Below are positions 8,893-16,732 of a stretch of DNA of 64,000 nucleotides, in pieces. Source of the DNA: Mycobacteriaceae bacterium (lineage in GTDB: Bacteria > Pseudomonadota > Gammaproteobacteria > Burkholderiales > Burkholderiaceae_D); assembly GCA_903970145.1 (NCBI GenBank), contig CAJCHO010000051.1, forward strand, positions 1 to 64,000. Direction: 5' to 3'. How positions within the stretch are numbered: position 1 is the first letter of the stretch; the number at the start of each line of letters is the position of its first letter. A program made the position numbers and the translations under genes. The notes under the pieces were generated by a model. The model was not told the DNA's origin, ran no database searches, and worked only from the letters and a program-made list of their open reading frames with translations.

Positions 8893-9276
8893 ATGACTGA
8901 CCGCCAAACCATCGAGTCGCTCCTGCACACGCTGTATGCGGCCCGCGTGCGCGGAGACCTCGACGCAGTGTGCCAGTGCTTTAGCGCGGACGCAGTGATG
9001 AGCATAGCTGGCGCCTCGGACAGCAATCCGATCGCGATCTCGGCGACCGGTGCCAAGGAGCTGCGGCGCCTGCTGGCGATGGTCATGAAGTCGTTCAAGT
9101 TGAGCGAGTACCACCAGCTCGAGCAGTTGGTCGACGTGCCGCGGGCAGCCGTCCATTGGCGGGCGCGCATTCATTCCCGAATTACCGGTTCGACCGTACT
9201 CACTGAATTCATGGTTCTCATCGAGTGTCGTGCCGGCCAGATCTCACGCTACACGGAGTTTTTTGTGCCGCGCTAG
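8893..9276 (+). CDS. NTF2-like (SnoaL-type) small protein
   Basis: 127 residues with the NTF2-like layout: an N-terminal helix (IESLLHTLYAARVRGDLDAVCQCFSADA), a second helix (ELRRLLAMVMKSF), then long strands ending in ISRYTEFFVPR. A GGAGG lies before ATG 8893. Members act as small isomerases, cyclases, dehydratases or binding proteins, and the family does not predict chemistry. It sits between the acyl-CoA synthetase and the hydrolase genes. Confidence 0.7.
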   Translation: MTDRQTIESLLHTLYAARVRGDLDAVCQCFSADAVMSIAGASDSNPIAISATGAKELRRLLAMVMKSFKLSEYHQLEQLVDVPRAAVHWRARIHSRITGSTVLTEFMVLIECRAGQISRYTEFFVPR

Positions 9277-9294
9277 GAGCGGTCCAGAGCGGGC

Positions 9295-10245
9295 TCACGC
9301 GATGGGCTCGCGCAGTACAGCGCCCAGAGCGCTCGCCACCACAGTGATCGCCGCGCGCGCTGCCGGTACAGCGCCTGCCATGCAGTAAAAATGGTGGATC
9401 AATCCCGCGTGACAGGTGTATTGAACGGCAACACCGGCACGCTCCAGGGCCACGGCATACGCCGCCCCCTCATCACGCAAGGGGTCGAACTCGGCAGTGT
9501 GGATCAGCGCCGGCGGCAAACCCTTAAACGTGTTCGCACGCAAGGGAGACACGCGCGGATCGCTGCGACTGACCGTGTTGTGGCAATAGAGGCCCGTCGC
9601 CCACTCGAGCAGCGTCGCCGACAGAAGATAGCCTTCGGCGAATTCAAGGCGTGAGGGGCTGCGTGCGGCGAGATCGGTGACCGGACATAGCAGCACCTGC
9701 GCCGAGATTCTGGGCGAGCCCGGTTCAAGTGCCTGCTGGCAGATCACTGTGGCAAGGGTGGCGCCGGCCGAATCCCCGCCCACCGCAAGACGCGCGCCGT
9801 CGATGCCAAGTTCCGCTGCATGCTCTGCCACCCAGCCGGTCGCGAACCAGCAATCCTCGAGTGCCGCCGGGAAGGGATGCTCGGGAGCGAGCCGGTAGTC
9901 AACCGACACGACGCGCACCGCCGCGTCGTGGCACAGCATGCGACACAGGGCGTCATGGGTGCCAGCGCTGCCAAAGACTCCGGCACCACCATGGAAATAG
10001 ACGAGTCCCGGGACGGGGGTCGACTCCGCCCCGAGTGGAGCGTAGAGACTCACCGGGAGGGCACCACCGGGCCCGTCAAGCAGCCTTTGCTCGATCGACA
10101 CCTCCGGTAGCTCGCGCGGATCAAGCGCCTGCGACAGCCCGCGCATCGCCTCGCGGACCCTGGTGACGCTCAAAGCCTGTGAGCTGTCGTCCGAGCCGAT
10201 GCGCAGCATGCCGAGAATCCGACTGACGTGACGATCAAGAGCCAT
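9295..10245 (-). CDS. HSL-family alpha/beta hydrolase (esterase/lipase)
   Basis: 316 residues. The oxyanion-hole motif reads YFHGGAG (HGGG in most of the family), followed by VDYRLAPEHPFPAALED, a strong hormone-sensitive-lipase signature. The nucleophile elbow is GGDSAGA, the acid is in FDPLRDEG, and the His is in GLIHHF. These enzymes hydrolyse carboxyl esters of short or medium acyl chains. ATG 10245 is preferred; an in-frame TTG lies two codons upstream. It is convergent with the NTF2-like gene and on the same strand just after carrier protein 2, so it could be co-transcribed with it and act as a releasing hydrolase, which is inference. Confidence 0.83.
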   Translation of the reverse strand: MALDRHVSRILGMLRIGSDDSSQALSVTRVREAMRGLSQALDPRELPEVSIEQRLLDGPGGALPVSLYAPLGAESTPVPGLVYFHGGAGVFGSAGTHDALCRMLCHDAAVRVVSVDYRLAPEHPFPAALEDCWFATGWVAEHAAELGIDGARLAVGGDSAGATLATVICQQALEPGSPRISAQVLLCPVTDLAARSPSRLEFAEGYLLSATLLEWATGLYCHNTVSRSDPRVSPLRANTFKGLPPALIHTAEFDPLRDEGAAYAVALERAGVAVQYTCHAGLIHHFYCMAGAVPAARAAITVVASALGAVLREPIA

Positions 10246-10332
10246 GCTCAATTAGGCGCGTCGCACGCAGCGAAGGCTACGCGGCCCAGCCAGAAGTTCG
10301 CGTCCATTCACGTCTCGCCGGCCCGCGCCTGC

Positions 10333-10581
10333 TCAGCTTTGCGGTGAAAGTGTGAAAATAAGCTCGCCGATAGCGGCGATACAACGGAAATTGGCGGGCG
10401 CGATGCCGCTCTCGGGAATGGTAAGGTCAAACTCTGCTTCAATGGCAAGCACCAGATTGAGCATATCCATTGACGACAGCCCGACTTCACGAAGGTCATC
10501 CTCGGGGGCAACTATGCGCGAGATGGCGCGCTGACTGAGCAGGCGCTGGACCACGTTGGTGATACGGGCCACGGTTGTCAT
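10333..10581 (-). CDS. Free-standing carrier protein 2, probable partner of the amino acid:carrier protein ligase
   Basis: 82 residues. The phosphopantetheine motif reads EVGLSSMDMLNLVLAIEAEF, with Ser37 as the attachment residue. The residue before it is Ser rather than the usual Asp. The helix pattern and length match discrete carrier proteins. It is divergent from the acyl-CoA dehydrogenase-like / aminoacyl-CP ligase operon across a 207-base gap. Amino acid:carrier protein ligases (established for Bradyrhizobium and Agrobacterium homologues) load glycine or alanine onto small carrier proteins encoded next door, so this is the natural acceptor. It might instead share duties with carrier protein 1. 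Confidence 0.82.
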   Translation of the reverse strand: MTTVARITNVVQRLLSQRAISRIVAPEDDLREVGLSSMDMLNLVLAIEAEFDLTIPESGIAPANFRCIAAIGELIFTLSPQS

Positions 10582-10643
10582 GGGAGATCTGGGGTCGCTT
10601 CTGAGAGTGCACCAAGCCGCCGTCTGCGGCGATCACCTACCGA

Positions 10644-10661
10644 CCGTGATCTAGTTCACGG
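10644..10661. promoter_or_regulatory. Inverted repeat in the divergent promoter region
   Basis: CCGTGA-tctagt-TCACGG, six-base arms around a six-base centre, lies between the divergent carrier protein 2 and flavoprotein genes. AT-rich sequence follows at about 10681-10725. The geometry suits a dimeric repressor operator controlling both units; the regulator is not identifiable. Confidence 0.4.
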
Positions 10662-10788
10662 ACAGGTGCCGCGAAGTCGGCGATTCTATATTCAAAGTTT
10701 ATTCTTCACAATATTGAAAGCGAGCCGTGTCACTCTGCAGGAATTGCCGGACAGGTTCCATAAGACACGGCCTACGGGAGATCAAGCG

Positions 10789-12001
10789 ATGAATCAGTCA
10801 GCCAGTCCACTGGCTCAGGGCGCCGTACTCAATCATCCGGTGCTCGAGGGGCGCGCGCGAACGCGTCAAGTTGATGGTCAGCATCGCGGCCGAGCACGCC
10901 AGCGCGGTCGACCGCGACGCGCGCTTTCCTCACGAGGCTTTTGGCGCGGCACGCGCGGCACACCTGTTGGGCATGCAGATCCCCGTGGAATTCGGCGGTG
11001 AAGGCGCCGGACTCGGTGAGGTCGTCGACCTGTGCTACATGCTCGGCCGGGTGTGCGCGTCGAGCGCCATGATTTTTTCGATGCACCAGATCATGGTGGC
11101 GATCCTCGTGCGCCATGCGCGTAGCAGTCCCTGGCATCAGGACTTCATGCGCCGCATTGCCAAGGAGCAGCTCTTGATCGCCTCATCGACGACCGAGAAC
11201 CAGACCGGTGGCGACGTGCGCGCGTCGGCCTGTTGCGTCGATTCGGATGGTCGGCGCATGACGCTGGACAAGAATGCCACCGTGATGTCCTACGGTGCCG
11301 AGGCCGACGCGCTCATGACGACTGCGCGGCGCGCGCCCGAGGCCGCCCCCTCTGACCAGGTGCTCGTGGCGCTCATGAAGGCCGACTACAGTCTCGAACC
11401 GGTCAATTCCTGGAATGTGATGGGTATGCGCGGCACCTGCAGCACGGGCTTCGCGCTCCGTGCCAGCGGAGCGAGTGACCAGGTCCTGCCGCAGCCTTAC
11501 GAGAAAATCCACACGCAGAGCATGATGCCGGTAGCGCACCTGACCTGGGGTGCGACCTGGACCGGGATCGCCGCTGGCGCAGTGGCGCGCGCGCGCATGT
11601 TTGTGCGCAACGCCGCACGCCACAGCAATGGCCAGTTGCCACCCGGGACAGCACATTTGACGCAGGCCGTCATGACGCTGCGCACGCTGCGCGGCCAGTT
11701 GAGCAGTGCCCTGCAGCGCTTTGAATCGGCCGGGCTTTCGGGCGAGATCCTTGAGTCGCTGGACTTCCAGACCGCGTTCAATCTGCTCAAGGTGAGTTCG
11801 TCGGAGATGGCGATCGATACGGTTCTGTCGGCCTTGCGAGCGACCGGCCTGTCGGGCTATCGCGACGACGGCGAGTTCAGCATCGCGCGCAATCTGCGCG
11901 ACGTGCTGTCGTCGTCAATAATGATCAACAACGATCGCATCCTGGCCAATGCGACCCAGGCCGCAATGCTGGTCGACATCCCCGCATTCCTCCAGGATTA
12001 A
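10789..12001 (+). CDS. Acyl-CoA dehydrogenase-fold flavoprotein with apparent frameshift near its N-terminus
   Basis: An ideal start lies at ATG 10789, with GGGAG eight bases upstream. It encodes MNQSASPLAQGAVLNHPVLEG and then runs into a wrong frame. The conserved sequence resumes in the +2 frame at about 10846 (ERVKLMVSIAAEHA, RFPHEAF). Removing one G from the run at 10847-10851 joins them into a 403-residue protein, so a one-base insertion or sequencing error is likely. If real, translation could still begin at TTG 10871 or ATG 10874 (375 residues). Family features are VEFGGEGAGL, ASSTTENQTGGDVRA and the MGMRGTCSTGF strand. The region where the catalytic Glu would lie reads SSSIMINNDRILAN, with no obvious Glu. 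It heads a five-gene operon with the ligase and may oxidise a carrier-bound amino acid. Confidence 0.78.
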
Positions 12002-12055
12002 TCCGGCGCCATGCGCGCCGTGCTGATGCCACGCCCCTTCGGACACAGGTGAAGT

Positions 12056-12952
12056 ATGAGAGACATTGAGAGCAGCGCAGCCATCAACAGCATCATCGAT
12101 GCGCTCTTGGTACCTGCCGGAGCGCCCGGCATCTTCGGTCGCACCGAAATATTTGAGCGCACCATCGAAGGCCTTAATCGCCTCATCACCGATCGGCGCG
12201 AGAGCGGCGCCGAAGTCTTTACTTTTCCACCGGTAATGAGTCGCAGCCTGCTTGAGACCGCCGGCTATCTGAAAAGCTTTCCCCATCTCCTGGGCTGCGT
12301 GTCGTGCCTCAGCGGTGACGAGCCGCACATTCGCGGCCTGGTGGAGAAAGCCGACTGGGTCGACGCGCTGGGCGCCACCGATCTGGTGCTCACGCCCGCA
12401 GCCTGCTATCCGATCTACCCGCTCGTCGCCGCGCGGGGGGTCATGCGCAATGCGGGACGCAGCTTTGATGTCTCGTCCTACTGCTTCCGGCGCGAAAGCA
12501 CCCACGAGGCGGGACGACTCCAGTCATTCCGCATGCGCGAACACGTCTGCATCGGTACCCCGGAGCTGGCACTGCAGTTTCGCCAGCGCTGGATCACGCG
12601 TGCCGAAGCGATCGCCCAGGAACTCGCGCTGCCCTATCAGGTCGCGCCGGCCAGCGATCCGTTTTTCGGACGCATGGGCAAGCTCATGGCGATGAGCCAG
12701 GTCGAGCAGGCGCTCAAGTTCGAAATGCTGATTCCGGTGCTCTCGCGAGAGCAACCGACTGCCTGCATGAGCTTTAACTACCACCTCGAGCATTTCAGCG
12801 AAATCTGGGATCTGCGCACCGAGGACGGCGCGCTCGCGCACACCACCTGCGTAGCCTTCGGCCTCGAGCGCCTCGCGCTCGCGCTGTTCGCCACGCACGG
12901 CATCACCATCGCCAATTGGCCCGCCACCACGCGCGCTGCGCTGGGTCTTTAA
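12056..12952 (+). CDS. Amino acid:[carrier protein] ligase (class II aaRS-like, atypical SerRS homologue)
   Basis: 298 residues. Class II synthetase motif 2 is seen as FRREST..GRLQSFRMRE and motif 3 as AFGLERLALALF. Cys117 (TPAACYP), Glu162 (RMREHV) and Cys265 (HTTCVAFG) sit at the same spacing (45 and 103 residues) as the zinc ligands of the Bradyrhizobium enzyme as I remember them. There is no tRNA-binding N-terminal domain, so it is not a translation enzyme. Characterised homologues activate glycine or alanine with ATP and transfer it to the phosphopantetheine of a small carrier protein. AGGTGAAG precedes ATG 12056. It lies 54 bases after the flavoprotein gene and 33 before the MetY-like gene, with a carrier protein divergently encoded nearby. 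Confidence 0.9.
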   Translation: MRDIESSAAINSIIDALLVPAGAPGIFGRTEIFERTIEGLNRLITDRRESGAEVFTFPPVMSRSLLETAGYLKSFPHLLGCVSCLSGDEPHIRGLVEKADWVDALGATDLVLTPAACYPIYPLVAARGVMRNAGRSFDVSSYCFRRESTHEAGRLQSFRMREHVCIGTPELALQFRQRWITRAEAIAQELALPYQVAPASDPFFGRMGKLMAMSQVEQALKFEMLIPVLSREQPTACMSFNYHLEHFSEIWDLRTEDGALAHTTCVAFGLERLALALFATHGITIANWPATTRAALGL

Positions 12953-12985
12953 TCGCACCACGGCAGTTTCGCACAAGGCATCCGT

Positions 12986-14284
12986 ATGGCTCGCATGCGC
13001 AGGGAAACCATCGCCATCCATGGCGGCTACAAGACCGATCCGACCACCAAATCGGCGGTCGTACCGATCTACCAGACCGCGGCCTACGAATTTGACAGCG
13101 CCGAGCACGGCGCCGCGCTGTTCAACCTCGAGGCAGAGGGCTTTCGCTACACCCGGATCAACAATCCCACTACCGATGTTCTCGAGAAACGGGTCGCAGC
13201 GCTAGAAGGCGGGGTCGGGGCCCTGTGTGTGGGCTCCGGCCAGGCGGCGCTGCATTTCTCGGTACTGAATCTGACTTCGCAGGGCGACAACCTGGTGTCG
13301 GTGCCGCAACTCTACGGCACTACGCACACGCTGTTTGCCCACATCCTGCCGCGCTTTGGCATTGAGGTGCGCTTTGCCCAGAGCGACAAGCCCGAAGACA
13401 TTGAGCGGCTCATCAACTCCTCTACCAAGGGTGTGTTTTGCGAGAGCGTCGGCAATCCGGCGGGCAACATCTGCGACATCGAAGCGCTGGCGGTGGTCGC
13501 GCACCGGCACGGCGTGCCGCTCCTGGTCGATAACACGGTCGCGACGCCGATCCTTTTGCGCCCCTTTGAGTATGGGGCCGATGTGGTCATCCACTCGCTG
13601 ACCAAATTCCTCGGCGGTCACGGCACGACCATGGGCGGCGCGGTGATCGATAGCGGACGCTTTCCGTGGCGCGAGCATGCCGAGCGCTTCGCGGTATTCA
13701 CGCAGCCCGACCGCTCCTACCACGACATGATTTACGTCGACCACTATGGCGCGAGCGCGTACATCGAACGTTGTCGCAGCGTCTTTCAGCGCACCATGGG
13801 GTCCGTGCTGTCGCCTTTGAGTTCCTTTTTGCTCTTGCAGGGAATCGAGACGGTCGCGCTGCGCATCGAGCGCCATGTCGAGAATGCCCAGAGGGTCGCG
13901 CAGTTCCTGCGCGACGACGCGCGCGTCCAATGGGTCAACTACGTCGGCTTTGCCGACAATCCCTATCACGCACTCGCCCAGAAGTACCTTGGCGGGCGCG
14001 CCTGTTCCCTGTTGACCTTCGGCGTGCGCGGCGGCTTTTCCGCCGGAACGCGCTGCTTTGATGCGCTAAAACTGGTCAAGCGTCTGGTCAACCTCGGCGA
14101 CGCGCGCTCGCTCGCCTGCCATCCGGCTTCGACCACCCATCGCCAGATGTCGCCTGCCGAACAGGAGAAGGCTGGCGTCAAACCCGAGATGATCCGACTA
14201 TCGATTGGCATCGAACACTCCGACGACATCATCGCCGATCTCGACCAGGCTCTGGCTGCTGCCGAGGCGGGAGGACATCCATGA
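12986..14284 (+). CDS. O-acetylhomoserine sulfhydrylase-like PLP enzyme (MetY type)
   Basis: 432 residues of the Cys/Met-metabolism PLP family (fold type I). Seen are PIYQTAAYEF, the RINNPTTDVLEKRVAALEGG signature, SGQAALHF, LVDNTVATP, and HSLTKFLGGHG with the Schiff-base lysine. The length (about 430) and insertion pattern fit O-acetylhomoserine aminocarboxypropyltransferase rather than the shorter cystathionine gamma-synthases. The family exchanges the acyloxy group of an O-acylhomoserine for sulfide or another nucleophile. The following MetA-like gene overlaps by four bases and could make its substrate. The operon context with an amino acid:carrier protein ligase suggests a specialised role, though plain methionine synthesis remains possible. 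Confidence 0.87.
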   Translation: MARMRRETIAIHGGYKTDPTTKSAVVPIYQTAAYEFDSAEHGAALFNLEAEGFRYTRINNPTTDVLEKRVAALEGGVGALCVGSGQAALHFSVLNLTSQGDNLVSVPQLYGTTHTLFAHILPRFGIEVRFAQSDKPEDIERLINSSTKGVFCESVGNPAGNICDIEALAVVAHRHGVPLLVDNTVATPILLRPFEYGADVVIHSLTKFLGGHGTTMGGAVIDSGRFPWREHAERFAVFTQPDRSYHDMIYVDHYGASAYIERCRSVFQRTMGSVLSPLSSFLLLQGIETVALRIERHVENAQRVAQFLRDDARVQWVNYVGFADNPYHALAQKYLGGRACSLLTFGVRGGFSAGTRCFDALKLVKRLVNLGDARSLACHPASTTHRQMSPAEQEKAGVKPEMIRLSIGIEHSDDIIADLDQALAAAEAGGHP

Positions 14285-15309
14285 GCCGCGATACTGCCCT
14301 GCCCAAGCCGGGAGAGCGCGAGAGCAGTGCTCTCGTGATCGGACTCGTGAACAATATGCCCGACTCCGCGCTCGAGGCAACCGAGCGCCAGTTTCGAGTC
14401 CTCTTAGAAGATGCCGCCAAGGGCCGCTCGATCGATCTACGCCTGCTCGCCCTACCGGAGCTTCCACGCGGTGCGGCCGCGCGCGCAACCCTGAGCGCGC
14501 GGTATCAGGACGTGCGCGAGTTGGCCGGAACGCGGCTCGATGGTCTGATCGTCACCGGCTGCGAGCCGCGCAGCGAGCGCCTTGCCGATGAGCCCTATTA
14601 CGAATCGCTGGCAGCGCTGCTCGAATGGGCTGGCAGCCACACCAGCTCGACCATCTGGTCGTGCCTCGCGGCACACGCGGCGGTGCTGTGCCTGGACGGG
14701 ATCGACAGGCAGCGCTTTGACGAGAAACTTTTTGGCATCCTGCCCTGCCCGGCCAAGGTTGGACACGGGCTGACAGTCGGTCTTGGTTCGGCCAGACGCG
14801 TACCGCATTCGCGCCACAACGATCTGCCGGTGGCCGAGCTCACCGCAAAGGGCTATGAGATTCTCGCGCACGCCGATGGCTCGGGTGCCGACTTTTTCGT
14901 CAAACGCGCCGGCAGCCTGTTCGTGTTCTTGCAGGGCCATCCCGAATACGATCGTCACGCACTGCTGCGCGAATACCGCCGCGATATCTCGCGCTACCTC
15001 TCCGGCGAGCGCACGCACTACCCGCACATGCCGCAATATTATTTCGACGCCGCGGTGACCCAGGCGCTGCGTGACTTCGAGACCCAGGCACTGGCGCGAC
15101 GCGAGCCAGCACTGAGCGCCCAGTTGCCGCTGCTTGAACAATACTGTGCGCCCGAAGCGCTCTGGCGGACTGATTCGGTGCGCCTGTATGCGAACTGGCT
15201 CGATCTGCTCGAAGCCGAGCAGGCTACGCGCCTTGGCTCGGGCGCCACCGCCCTTGAGCGGTTGGGCGCGGCTCGCTCGCGCACTCCGAGCGTCTCACAT
15301 GGATCGTGA
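14281..15309 (+). CDS. MetA-family homoserine O-acyltransferase-like protein
   Basis: 342 residues with a class-I-amidotransferase-like fold typical of MetA. Conserved landmarks are NNMPDSALEATERQF near residue 24, the Cys128 nucleophile in WSCLAAHAA (WGAQAAL in Escherichia coli), PHSRHND, and QGHPEYD, giving His220 and Glu222 of the triad. The MP..K..TE lysine of classical MetA is not evident, and the TGAP.E stretch reads TGCEPRSE, so acyl-donor or acceptor preference may differ. It would acylate homoserine with succinyl- or acetyl-CoA. The start overlaps the MetY-like stop (ATGA), and the stop overlaps the decarboxylase start by 11 bases, so the three genes are coupled. Confidence 0.78.
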   Translation: MSRDTALPKPGERESSALVIGLVNNMPDSALEATERQFRVLLEDAAKGRSIDLRLLALPELPRGAAARATLSARYQDVRELAGTRLDGLIVTGCEPRSERLADEPYYESLAALLEWAGSHTSSTIWSCLAAHAAVLCLDGIDRQRFDEKLFGILPCPAKVGHGLTVGLGSARRVPHSRHNDLPVAELTAKGYEILAHADGSGADFFVKRAGSLFVFLQGHPEYDRHALLREYRRDISRYLSGERTHYPHMPQYYFDAAVTQALRDFETQALARREPALSAQLPLLEQYCAPEALWRTDSVRLYANWLDLLEAEQATRLGSGATALERLGAARSRTPSVSHGS

Positions 15310-16720
15310 GCAGGGGATAGGGTCGCCGAACCGGGACCTGTTCCCAGTCTCCGCGCAGCGTGAGGCGCTCGAGGACCGTCTAACGCGAATGCTCAGCGTC
15401 GCTACGGCACGGGTAGCAAGCGGCTCGGTCGTGCCGACCATCGATCTGGAGCGCTTTCGCAAGGACCTCGCCGAACTGGACTTCCAGACCCCGCGACCTC
15501 TCGAGGACATGCTCGCCTGGACGATTGCGCAGCTTGAGCACGGTCTGGTTCAACTGACCCATCCGGGCTACTTCGGCCTGTTCAATCCGGCCCCGACTTT
15601 CGCGGCGCAATGCGCCGAACGGGTCACGGCCGCCTTCAATCCACAGCTGGCGACCTGGACTACTTCGCCGGTGCCAGTCGAGATCGAAATGCACGTGATC
15701 GCGGCGCTCGCCGCGCGTGCCGGGCTGCCGCTTGGCTCGAGCGGCCACTTCACCTCGGGTGGTTCCGAAGCCAATTATTCGGCCGTGCTATGCGCATTGA
15801 CGCGCGCCAATGGACAGTTCGCCAGCGACGGCGCGCGCGCTTTCGGCGCGCCCGTCGTTCTGTACGTGTCGGCAGACAGCCACCTCGCCTGGATCAAGAT
15901 TGCGCATCAGACCGGCATTGGCCGCAGCGCCGTGCGTCTGATTGCGACCGACGGCAGCGGGCGCATGGATGTCGGTGCGCTCGAAAAGCAGATTCGCGAG
16001 GACCGCGCAGGCGGCCACATCCCAGTCATGATCGCAGCGACCGCCGGCACGACCAATGCCGGCATGATCGACCCTTTGCATGGCTGTGCGGCCGTGGCGC
16101 GCGAATTCGGCATCTGGTATCACGTCGACGCGGCCTGGGGCGGGGCCGTGCTCGCCTCGGAGCGCTATCGCGATCTCCTCTCGGGCATCGAGATGGCCGA
16201 TTCAGTCACGGTCGATGCGCACAAGTGGCTTGCCACGACCATGGCCTGTGGCATGTTCATCACGCGCCACGCGGCCACGCTCGACGCCACTTTCCAGGTC
16301 TCGACCAGTTTCATGCCGTCCAACCGCGCCGCGCTGGATCCCTACGTGACAAGCTTTCAGTGGTCGCGGCGCTTTCTCGGCCTGCGCCTGTTCTTAGCCC
16401 TGGCTTGCGCCGGCTGGGGCGGCTACGCGGAACATGTCGAGCGCGCCATCGTACTCATAGATCGCTTGCGTGACGCGCTGAGCGCGCGCGGCTGGCAGAT
16501 TGCCAACGCCTCGCAGATGGCCGTGCTGTGTGTGAGGCCGCCGCGCGACTCGGCCGATGTCGCAGCGATCGCCAAGCGCGTGCTTGCCACCGGTCACGCC
16601 TGGGTCGCAGCAGCAGTATTCGAAGGCGAGCCGGTGATAAGAATCTGCGTTACCCACGGGCAGACGGGCACCGCAGACATTGAGCAGCTGGTAGAAACCC
16701 TGGAGGCTTGTCGACACTAG
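15299..16720 (+). CDS. PLP-dependent group II amino acid decarboxylase
   Basis: 473 residues. Seen are HFTSGGSEANYSA, His195 (SADSHLAW) for ring stacking, GTTNAGMIDP, Asp277 (YHVDAAWGG), and Lys309 in VDAHKWLATT forming the internal aldimine. This is the aromatic-amino-acid/glutamate/2,4-diaminobutyrate-type decarboxylase family, which releases CO2 from an L-amino acid to give an amine. Substrate cannot be told from motifs; the context with homoserine-derived chemistry suggests aspartate-family amino acids, which is inference. ATG 15299 lies inside the MetA-like gene end. It is the last gene of the ligase operon and is convergent with the next gene, their stops being seven bases apart. Confidence 0.85.
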   Translation: MDREQGIGSPNRDLFPVSAQREALEDRLTRMLSVATARVASGSVVPTIDLERFRKDLAELDFQTPRPLEDMLAWTIAQLEHGLVQLTHPGYFGLFNPAPTFAAQCAERVTAAFNPQLATWTTSPVPVEIEMHVIAALAARAGLPLGSSGHFTSGGSEANYSAVLCALTRANGQFASDGARAFGAPVVLYVSADSHLAWIKIAHQTGIGRSAVRLIATDGSGRMDVGALEKQIREDRAGGHIPVMIAATAGTTNAGMIDPLHGCAAVAREFGIWYHVDAAWGGAVLASERYRDLLSGIEMADSVTVDAHKWLATTMACGMFITRHAATLDATFQVSTSFMPSNRAALDPYVTSFQWSRRFLGLRLFLALACAGWGGYAEHVERAIVLIDRLRDALSARGWQIANASQMAVLCVRPPRDSADVAAIAKRVLATGHAWVAAAVFEGEPVIRICVTHGQTGTADIEQLVETLEACRH

Positions 16721-16732
16721 CCTGCGCTAGTG
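16715..16732. repeat. Inverted repeat spanning two convergent stop codons
   Basis: CACTAG-cctgcg-CTAGTG covers the TAG stops of both the decarboxylase and the convergent NTF2-like gene. It could form a short hairpin in either transcript. No T-run is present, so termination is not assured. Confidence 0.35.

Noticed and set aside
12056-12952. Seryl-tRNA synthetase for translation
   Set aside because: The protein has no tRNA-binding N-terminal domain, is much too short, and its zinc-ligand spacing matches carrier protein ligases.
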